DNA from: VGEM01 sp033764265
GTDB taxonomy: Bacteria > Pseudomonadota > Alphaproteobacteria > Rhodospirillales > Rhodospirillaceae
Assembly: GCA_033764265.1 (NCBI GenBank)
Contig: JANRJB010000208.1
Span: 1 to 5,433 of the forward strand
DNA length: 5,433 nt
Direction of reading: 5' to 3'
Shown: positions 1 to 5,433 of the stretch, one piece after another
Layout: the number at the start of each line of letters is the position of its first letter
How positions within the stretch are numbered: the stretch's first letter is position 1
Notes under the pieces: generated by a model
The model's input: only the letters and a program-made list of their open reading frames with translations
Told to the model about the DNA's origin: nothing
Databases searched by the model: none
Translations under genes and position numbers: made by a program

Positions 1-562
1 GCGACAGCAGGTCCTGCCGGCCGCACAGCACCAGGGTCGGCACGCGGATCGCGGCCAGGTCGCCGCGGCCATCGACCCGGCCCATGATGGCGGCCTGCTG
101 ACGGGCGAACGCCTCCTGCCCGACCCGCTCGGCCATGGCCAGCACCACGCCCGCGACCGCGGGGTCGTCCATGCGGCTAGGGTGGATCAGGTTGGGCAAC
201 AGGCGCGGCGTCACGCCCTTGAACTTGCCCACCTGTGACAGGCGGATCAGCTCCCGGCGGGTCTTCACCTGCTCGGCCGTGTCGGCGCGGGCGTTGGTGT
301 CCAAAAGCGCCAGCCGCTCCACCCGCTGCGGCGCCTGGCGCATGATCTCCTGCGCGACGTAACCGCCCATCGACAGCCCGGCCAGGCAGAACGACCGCGG
401 CGCCGCGGCCAGCACGCGCTCGGCCATGGCGGCGATGCCGTCGTCCTGGGTCAGGTCGGCCACCGTGACAACGCACAAGTCGCCCAAGTGGGCGGCCTGA
501 TGGGCCCACAAGGCCGCGTCGCAGAGCAGGCCGGGCAGCAGGATCAGAGACCTTTTCGCCAT
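1..562 (-). CDS. Alpha/beta fold hydrolase, N-terminal 187 residues (C-terminus beyond left edge)
   Basis: This is a minus-strand gene read from an ATG at 562 down to the window edge, with no stop inside, so it is partial at its 3' end. The translation starts MAKRSLILLPGLLCDAALW. The LLPGLLCD segment (about 8-15) is the usual first strand plus oxyanion-hole loop of this superfamily. GLSMGG at 62-67 is the nucleophile elbow with Ser64 as the predicted catalytic serine. PTLVLCGRQD at 175-184 is the strand leading to the predicted acidic residue Asp184. The catalytic His would lie beyond the edge. The start is supported by an AGGGA ribosome site 4 nt upstream of the ATG. The protein is probably a cytoplasmic esterase or hydrolase; I see no signal peptide. 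The superfamily assignment is firm, but the substrate cannot be inferred. It is divergent from the helicase gene, with a 164 bp gap between them. I found no convincing promoter on its own strand. Confidence 0.9.
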   Translation of the reverse strand, partial: MAKRSLILLPGLLCDAALWAHQAAHLGDLCVVTVADLTQDDGIAAMAERVLAAAPRSFCLAGLSMGGYVAQEIMRQAPQRVERLALLDTNARADTAEQVKTRRELIRLSQVGKFKGVTPRLLPNLIHPSRMDDPAVAGVVLAMAERVGQEAFARQQAAIMGRVDGRGDLAAIRVPTLVLCGRQDLLS

Positions 563-609
563 GGATTCCCTGGGCTTGGAGAACACGTTCGTAACCTTTC
601 GGCCGCCGT

Positions 610-632
610 GCCTTGCGCGTTGACTGCAAGGC
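610..632. promoter_or_regulatory. Inverted repeat overlapping the -35 box (candidate operator)
   Basis: GCCTTGC at 610-616 and GCAAGGC at 626-632 are perfect 7-bp inverted arms around a 9-nt spacer. The -35 hexamer at 620-625 lies wholly within that spacer, so a protein bound here would compete with RNA polymerase for the helicase promoter. The dyad sits in the shared divergent region and could also affect the minus-strand hydrolase gene. No regulator is encoded nearby. In GC-rich DNA a short dyad such as this could occur by chance. Confidence 0.35.
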
Positions 633-647
633 CGCAGTGCCTATGAT
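620..647 (+). promoter_or_regulatory. Sigma70-type promoter of the DEAD-box helicase gene
   Basis: The -35 hexamer TTGACT (620-625) matches five of six bases of TTGACA. The -10 hexamer TATGAT (642-647) matches five of six bases of TATAAT. The spacer is 16 bp, one less than optimal. Transcription would begin near 654-656, giving a leader of about 72 nt before the helicase ATG at 727. This is the best promoter match I see in the window. It was identified by eye from consensus only. Confidence 0.7.
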
Positions 648-660
648 GCCGCCGCACGAG

Positions 661-716
661 CCGACCGGGCCCCCGGCCGGACGCCACACGCCATGCAGCC
701 GCCACAGGCGGCGCTG
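661..716 (+). promoter_or_regulatory. Structured 5' leader of the helicase mRNA (two potential hairpins)
   Basis: Hairpin 1 is at 661-680: CCG and CCGG pair with CCGG and CGG across one A·C mismatch, with loop GCCC. Hairpin 2 is at 696-716: CAGC/GCTG and CGCC/GGCG close around loop ACA with a 2-nt bulge. A fully paired 6-bp alternative uses 698-703 and 707-712. Hairpin 2 ends 10 nt before the helicase ATG. No good Shine-Dalgarno motif is free in the remaining gap, which holds only GGTG directly against the start codon. Neither stem is followed by a T-run, so they do not look like terminators. Any regulatory role is inferred. Confidence 0.35.
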
Positions 717-726
717 ATTCGGTGAC

Positions 727-2286
<1,560 letters not shown>

Positions 2287-2297
2287 TTCGTCCTTGC

Positions 2298-2717
2298 TCA
2301 GTTGACGGGGCCGTCGGGCTCGTCGTCTTCATCCTCGCCGAACGACGTCGGGTCGATATTGGCCGGCCCGGCCTGGTGATGGACCATCGCCCACACCGAC
2401 CCGGCGCGAACAAACACGTTGGTCGCGATCAGGTACTGCTGATCGGCCAGATCCTCGACGCAGATGATCACGGCGGTGTCGCCGTAAATTTCCACCGACT
2501 CGCCGCGGCACTTGATCTTGGGCGCGTTGGTGTTGCCGAGGATGCCGCGCCAGCTACGCAGCACGTCGTCGCGGCCGATCAGCGCCGGCCAGCCGGGGTG
2601 GATGCACGAGACCGGCCGGTCCTTCGACCAGACGCGTTCCATCGCCTTGATGTCGCGATTGTAGAAGGCGGTGTAGAACGCCGCATTGGCGAACAGCACG
2701 GCGGTGCGGTCGGTCAT
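2298..2717 (-). CDS. NTF2-like / SnoaL-type small cone-fold protein
   Basis: This 139-residue protein has the pattern of the nuclear transport factor 2-like superfamily, SnoaL-type subgroup. An N-terminal helix ends in AAFYTAFYNRDIKAMERVW (12-30). HPGWPALIGRDDVLRSW (40-56) follows, then beta strands through VEIYGDTAVIICVE and a final strand VWAMVHHQAG. Members of this fold are small cytoplasmic proteins, often dimers. They range from isomerases and dehydratases to non-catalytic binding proteins, so no reaction can be assigned. The end is markedly acidic (GEDEDDEPDG, about 127-136). The start is well supported: an AAGGAG site lies 4 nt upstream of the ATG. The gene converges with the helicase gene, with only 11 bp between stop codons and no room for a separate terminator. 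It diverges from the carboxylesterase gene. The fold assignment is from recognition of the sequence pattern. Confidence 0.88.
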   Translation of the reverse strand: MTDRTAVLFANAAFYTAFYNRDIKAMERVWSKDRPVSCIHPGWPALIGRDDVLRSWRGILGNTNAPKIKCRGESVEIYGDTAVIICVEDLADQQYLIATNVFVRAGSVWAMVHHQAGPANIDPTSFGEDEDDEPDGPVN

Positions 2718-2721
2718 GCGT

Positions 2722-2727
2722 CTCCTT
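2722..2727 (-). promoter_or_regulatory. Strong ribosome binding site for the NTF2-like gene
   Basis: AAGGAG read on the minus strand, four bases (ACGC) before the ATG at 2717. It fixes the start of the NTF2-like gene. Confidence 0.7.
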
Positions 2728-2735
2728 GTTCGGCA

Positions 2736-2769
2736 CCGCGACCGCCGCGCACACCCGCGACCGCCGCGC
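2736..2769. repeat. 15-bp perfect direct repeat in a divergent intergenic region
   Basis: CCGCGACCGCCGCGC occurs at 2736-2750 and again at 2755-2769, with start points 19 bp apart and a 4-nt spacer. It lies between the NTF2-like gene (minus) and the carboxylesterase gene (plus), just upstream of the NTF2-like ribosome site. It could be a pair of protein-binding sites or a small local duplication. It is pure GC-rich sequence, so the weight of evidence is modest. Confidence 0.6.
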
Positions 2770-2837
2770 TTGCCCTGCGCGCGCGACTAGCCTACGCCTT
2801 TGAGTTCTGATCCGCAAAGCAGCCTTGGACATACGGC

Positions 2838-3530
2838 ATGTCCCTCGATGCAAGCCCCATGACGCCGCCCGCCTCGGGCCGCGCGGCGCGCCAGGCGGTG
2901 GTCTTTCTGCACGGCTACGGCTCCAACGGCGACGACCTGATCGGCCTGGCGCCGTACTTCGCGCAAGGGCTGCCCGATGCGGTGTTCTATTCGCCGCACG
3001 CGCCGTTTGCGTGGGAAGGCGGCTTCTTCGGCGGCAAGCAGTGGTTCAGCCTGGCCCGCTACGCGCCCGACATGTTGCGCACCGCGGCCGGCGCGGCGGA
3101 ACTCGACCAGGAGTTTTTCGCCGGCGCCGAAGCCGCCGCCGCGCACCTTCACCCGTTCCTGGAAAACGTGCTCGCGCGCCATCAGCTGCCGGCCGCCAAG
3201 CTGGCGCTGGTCGGCTTTTCCCAAGGCACCATGATGGCGCTGCACGTCGCCCTGCGCCGCAAACCGGCGCTGGCCGGCGTCGTGGGATTCTCGGGCGCGC
3301 TGGTCGGCGCCGACCGCCTGGGCCGCGACATCGTCGCGCGGCCGCCGGTGCTGCTGGTGCACGGCGCCGACGATCCGGTGGTGCCGGTCGAGGCCATGGC
3401 GGGCATCGTCACGGCCTTGAAGGCCAACGCCGTGCCGGTCGAAAGCCATGTCATCCCCGGCCTGCAACACGGCATCGACGGCGTGGGCGCGGCGCGGGCG
3501 GCGGCGTTCCTGCAAGAAAAGCTGGCCTAG
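2838..3530 (+). CDS. Phospholipase/carboxylesterase-family alpha/beta hydrolase
   Basis: This 230-residue serine hydrolase is of the Abhydrolase_2 (phospholipase/carboxylesterase) type, close to the usual length for that family. Family members cleave carboxylic esters, often short acyl esters or lysophospholipids, in the cytoplasm. Early landmarks are VVFLHGYGSNGDDL (21-34), which includes the oxyanion-hole loop, and the family-typical P-H-A-P segment (53-56). The catalytic triad is visible: Ser128 in GFSQG (126-130), Asp179 in HGADDPVVP (175-183) and His211 in LQHGID (209-214). No signal peptide is seen. The start at 2838 has only a minimal GGA ribosome site 8 nt upstream. The Met at residue 8 (2859) is an alternative, since the first 17 residues are not part of the fold. 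It is followed after 53 bp by the two-domain VOC gene on the same strand, so the two are probably co-transcribed. The true substrate is unknown. Confidence 0.93.
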   Translation: MSLDASPMTPPASGRAARQAVVFLHGYGSNGDDLIGLAPYFAQGLPDAVFYSPHAPFAWEGGFFGGKQWFSLARYAPDMLRTAAGAAELDQEFFAGAEAAAAHLHPFLENVLARHQLPAAKLALVGFSQGTMMALHVALRRKPALAGVVGFSGALVGADRLGRDIVARPPVLLVHGADDPVVPVEAMAGIVTALKANAVPVESHVIPGLQHGIDGVGAARAAAFLQEKLA

Positions 3531-3569
3531 CTCAAAGCCTGCGGGCAAAGTCGCGCTGTCGACCGTTGC

Positions 3570-3575
3570 AGGGAG
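3570..3575 (+). promoter_or_regulatory. Ribosome binding site that decides the start of the two-domain VOC gene
   Basis: AGGGAG lies 8 nt before the ATG at 3584. The same frame stays open far upstream through the carboxylesterase gene, so this site and the family N-terminus are what place the start at 3584. Confidence 0.7.
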
Positions 3576-3583
3576 CGTTCGCC

Positions 3584-4468
3584 ATGCTGGGACCGATCGT
3601 CGCCGTCACCATGACCGTCACCGACCTGGCGCCGGTCGAAAGCGCCTACGCCAAGTATCTCGGCTACAAGGTGGTGGAACGCGGCCAGGTGCCGCAGGAC
3701 CTGGCCGAGGTCTGGGGCGCGCCCAAGGTGGCGGGCCGCGCCTACATGATCATGCAGCCCGAAAGCGGCGCCAACTGCTACCTGCGCTTCGTCGTGGTCG
3801 ACCCCTACCCCGACTACAAGCCCTTGCACACCTACGGCTGGAACTCGACCGAGCTTCTGGTCACCGATGTCGATGCCGTGCACGAAAGCCTGAAGGGCTC
3901 GCCGTTCGAGGTGGTCGGCACGCCGCGCGGGCTGTCGAGCAACGACAGCATCAAGGCGATGCAGGTGATGGGCCCGGCCAACGAGTTCCTGTACCTGACC
4001 ACCATCAAGGACGAGGCGATGGGGCTGGGCACCGCCAAGTCGTTCGTCGACCGGCCGTTCATCGTGATCAACGGCGGGCGCGACATGGCCGAGCTGATCG
4101 GCTTTTATCGCGACGTACTGAAAAACAAGGTGGGCGAGCCGCAGCCGGTGCGCATGACCGCGCTCAACAAGATTCGTGGCTTCGACCCCGAGACCAAGCA
4201 TCCGCTGTCGACGGTGGACGTCGGCGGGCCGTTCCTGATCGAGATCGACCAGTATCCGCCCGGCACCACCATGCGCAGCGTGCGCGCGGGCGACCTGCCG
4301 CCGGGTACCGCCATGGTGACGTTTGAGGTCGCCAAGCTCGACGCGGTGCCGGTGCCGCTGGTGGCCGGCGCCAAGGTCGCCCAGGGCCGGCCCTACAACG
4401 GCCGGCGCATCGGCGTCATCCGCGGCACCTCGAACGAGCTGCACGAACTGGTCGAGACGCCGCAATAG
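3584..4468 (+). CDS. Two-domain VOC (glyoxalase-fold) family protein
   Basis: This 294-residue cytoplasmic protein is built from two vicinal-oxygen-chelate domains. Domain 1 runs from about 5 to 142: strand VAVTMTVTDL, then helix and YLGYKVVERG, with its second half starting near STELLVTDVDAV (88-99) and ending at NEFLYLTTI (133-141). Domain 2 runs from about 158 to 291: PFIVINGGRD, IGFYRDVL (172-179), FLIEIDQYPPG (217-227), AMVTFEVAKLDAV (243-255) and a closing NELHELVE (284-291). VOC proteins include dioxygenases, isomerases, lyases and binding proteins, usually with a His/Glu-bound metal. Here the histidine expected in the first strand of each half-domain is not evident: M10 or T9, T89, I162 and T246 occupy those regions. 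Acidic residues E134, E220 and E288 lie near strand ends. Metal binding is therefore doubtful. The start at 3584 has an AGGGAG site 8 nt upstream. It is probably in an operon with the upstream esterase. The superfamily is fairly sure; the reaction is unknown. Confidence 0.88.
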   Translation: MLGPIVAVTMTVTDLAPVESAYAKYLGYKVVERGQVPQDLAEVWGAPKVAGRAYMIMQPESGANCYLRFVVVDPYPDYKPLHTYGWNSTELLVTDVDAVHESLKGSPFEVVGTPRGLSSNDSIKAMQVMGPANEFLYLTTIKDEAMGLGTAKSFVDRPFIVINGGRDMAELIGFYRDVLKNKVGEPQPVRMTALNKIRGFDPETKHPLSTVDVGGPFLIEIDQYPPGTTMRSVRAGDLPPGTAMVTFEVAKLDAVPVPLVAGAKVAQGRPYNGRRIGVIRGTSNELHELVETPQ

Positions 4469-4518
4469 CGGGACGGTTTTGCTGCGGCGCGGCACAAGCC
4501 ACGCGGAGATTTTGCGCC

Positions 4519-4947
4519 TCAGAACCGGTCGTCTCCGGGTTCGGTCTGGCGGTCGGCGCGGGTCTGGTCGAGGGTCTTGAAAGCCCCGGGCACGTGCTTG
4601 CGGCGCGCCTCCTCGCGCTGGCGGGCGCGATCCTTCTCGCGCTTGCGCAGGATCAACAGCACGCCCAGTACCGCTACGCAGAGCAGAATCCAGGGCGTGA
4701 CCAGCGACACCTGCTTTTCCGCCTCGAGCTGACGGCGCACGTCGGCGCGGCATTCCGGCAGGTTGTTCTCGCACGCCGCGCGGGCGAGCTTCTCGGCCCG
4801 GCTGCGGAACCACGGGATGGGAATGCCGAACTGGGGGATTTCCTGGGCCAGCGCCGGCGTCGCGGCCGCGCCAAGGCCGAGCGCGCACGCCGCCGCGGCC
4901 ATGCGGCGCGGTGCGAAACAGGCGAGAAACGAGCGGCGATCCATCAT
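4519..4947 (-). CDS. Small membrane protein with Tat-like signal peptide, function unknown
   Basis: I do not recognise this 142-residue protein. Its N-terminus, MMDRRSFLACFAPRR, resembles a twin-arginine signal (RR at 4-5 followed by S-F-L). An Ala-rich hydrophobic stretch and a likely cleavage after ALA (32-34) follow. A short exported segment (about 35-80) holds Cys59 and Cys66 (C-X6-C) and a helical charged stretch. A single membrane span covers about 82-100. An Arg/Lys/Glu-rich helix, possibly coiled coil (101-118), leads to a polar end. Positive charges after the span predict a periplasmic N-side and a cytoplasmic C-side. The same frame is open upstream to an ATG at 5049. I chose 4947 because the signal peptide begins there and an extended -10 promoter lies at 4976-4984. 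The ribosome site is weak and the adjacent ATG at 4944 is equally possible. It converges with the two-domain VOC gene across 50 bp. Existence as a gene is likely; no function can be assigned. Confidence 0.75.
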   Translation of the reverse strand: MMDRRSFLACFAPRRMAAAACALGLGAAATPALAQEIPQFGIPIPWFRSRAEKLARAACENNLPECRADVRRQLEAEKQVSLVTPWILLCVAVLGVLLILRKREKDRARQREEARRKHVPGAFKTLDQTRADRQTEPGDDRF

Positions 4948-4975
4948 CGGTTGCCATCCGAGATCGGCAGCATTT

Positions 4976-4984
4976 ATTGTAACA
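4976..4984 (-). promoter_or_regulatory. Extended -10 promoter element for the membrane protein gene
   Basis: On the minus strand this reads TGTTACAAT: a TG-N extended -10 element plus TACAAT, five of six matches to TATAAT. It lies in the only AT-rich patch of the region (about 4971-4993). No good -35 is present at the usual spacing, as expected for extended -10 promoters. Transcription would start about 22 nt before the ATG at 4947, which supports that start over the upstream ATG at 5049. Confidence 0.5.
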
Positions 4985-5025
4985 CATAAGTTTCCGCGTG
5001 CCGTGTTCAATCGGCGCCGCACACC

Positions 5026-5030
5026 GGAGG
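5026..5030 (+). promoter_or_regulatory. Ribosome binding site that decides a GTG start
   Basis: GGAGG lies 8 nt before the GTG at 5039. It fixes a non-ATG start for the right-edge VOC gene. The first in-frame ATG (5087) would remove the first strand and its predicted ligand His9. Confidence 0.8.
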
Positions 5031-5038
5031 CGTCGCCC

Positions 5039-5433
5039 GTGTTCCGCATTCTGGGCCTCGATCACGTCGTTCTGCGCGTCGCCGACATGGCGCGCGCCAG
5101 GGCGTTCTATTGCGATGTGCTGGGCTGCACCGTCGCCCGCGAGCGCGGCGACCTCGGCCTGACCCAGCTGCGCGCCGGCGCGGCGCTGATCGACCTGGTC
5201 GACCTGTCGTCGACCCTGGGCCGCAAGCTGGGCGCGGGCCCGGCCGCCCGGCCCGAAGCCGGCGGGCGCAACATGGATCACCTGTGCCTGCGCATCGAGC
5301 CGTTCGACGCCGCCGCCATCGCCGCGCATCTGCGCGCCCACGGCGTGACCCCCGGCGAGGTGGCGCCGCGCTTCGGCGCCGACGGCACCGGCCCGTCGAT
5401 GTACATCGCCGACCCCGACGGCAACACGGTCGA
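5039..5433 (+). CDS. VOC / glyoxalase-family protein, first 131 residues (C-terminus beyond right edge)
   Basis: This gene starts at GTG 5039 with a GGAGG site 8 nt upstream and remains open to the right edge, so it is partial. The translation has a classic VOC layout. The first strand LDHVVLRVADM (7-17) contains predicted metal ligand His9. The helix ARAFYCDVLGC (20-30) follows, then a strand ending ALIDLVD (49-55). The second half-domain opens with MDHLCLRIE (79-87), giving His81, and reaches the family-typical DPDGNTV just before the edge, where the next residue is Glu or Asp. The usual ligand pattern is His-Glu-His-Glu. Here the second position appears to be Asp52 rather than Glu. Relatives include lactoylglutathione lyase and ring-cleavage dioxygenases, but the substrate is not inferable. 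Divergent from the membrane-protein gene, with a 91 bp gap. Unlike the two-domain VOC protein in this window, this one retains metal-ligand histidines. Confidence 0.9.
   Translation, partial: MFRILGLDHVVLRVADMARARAFYCDVLGCTVARERGDLGLTQLRAGAALIDLVDLSSTLGRKLGAGPAARPEAGGRNMDHLCLRIEPFDAAAIAAHLRAHGVTPGEVAPRFGADGTGPSMYIADPDGNTV

Noticed and set aside
2287..2297. Terminator between the convergent helicase and NTF2-like genes
   Set aside because: Only 11 bp separate the stop codons and no stem followed by a T-run is visible. Termination probably occurs within the opposing gene or is Rho-dependent.
2770..2798. Promoter for the carboxylesterase gene (TTGCCC as -35)
   Set aside because: At 17 bp spacing the -10 position reads TACGCC, only two of six matches, and no better combination is apparent.
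2825..4468. A 547-residue fusion of an upstream segment with the two-domain VOC protein
   Set aside because: The upstream part is the wrong frame of the carboxylesterase gene, which has an intact catalytic triad in its own frame. A good ribosome site and the domain boundary place the VOC start at 3584.
4487..4504. Possible rho-independent terminator between the convergent VOC and membrane-protein genes
   Set aside because: GCGCGGC-ACAA-GCCACGC gives a 7-bp stem with a C·A mismatch, but only a short T-run (four) follows, six bases after the stem, and there is no T-run on the other strand. Too weak to annotate.
4519..4947. Lipoprotein lipobox at FLAC (residues 7-10) of the membrane protein
   Set aside because: The cysteine lies before the hydrophobic region of the signal rather than after it, so it cannot be a signal peptidase II site.
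3527..5341. 604-codon minus-strand open frame spanning the VOC and membrane-protein region
   Set aside because: It runs antisense to two VOC genes and through the membrane-protein gene in another frame. The translation is low-complexity and family-less, consistent with a GC-bias shadow.

Overview
The window looks like an ordinary chromosomal segment of a GC-rich bacterium. Codon third positions are strongly G/C, and several proteins resemble alphaproteobacterial families, most clearly the RhlE-type RNA helicase. A Rhodospirillales-like alphaproteobacterium is my guess, but no rRNA or other taxonomic marker is present. Gene density is high and the longest non-coding stretch is about 164 bp. 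I see no transposase, tRNA, CRISPR array, phage gene or clear sign of horizontal transfer.

Layout from left to right: (1) the 5' part of an alpha/beta hydrolase gene on the minus strand, cut by the left edge; (2) a divergent intergenic region with a good sigma70-type promoter, a dyad over its -35 box and a leader able to form two hairpins; (3) a complete DEAD-box RNA helicase gene (rhlE-like) on the plus strand, with a long charged tail containing a tandem 9-residue repeat; (4) a convergent minus-strand gene for a small NTF2/SnoaL-like protein, only 11 bp from the helicase stop; (5) a plus-strand pair, a phospholipase/carboxylesterase-family hydrolase followed 53 bp later by a two-domain VOC (glyoxalase-fold) protein; (6) a convergent minus-strand gene for a small membrane protein of unknown function with a Tat-like signal peptide; (7) divergent from it, the start of a second, metal-ligand-bearing VOC protein with a GTG start, cut by the right edge.

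The helicase would act in RNA unwinding, for example in ribosome assembly or mRNA turnover. The two alpha/beta hydrolases and two VOC proteins are small-molecule enzymes or enzyme-like proteins of undetermined substrate. Apart from the probable carboxylesterase-VOC operon, nothing ties the genes into one pathway. I did not find a convincing undescribed system. The points most worth checking are the helicase control region and C-terminal tail, the unusual topology of the unknown membrane protein, and the apparent loss of metal ligands in the two-domain VOC protein. Several very long antisense open frames are best explained as GC-bias shadows.
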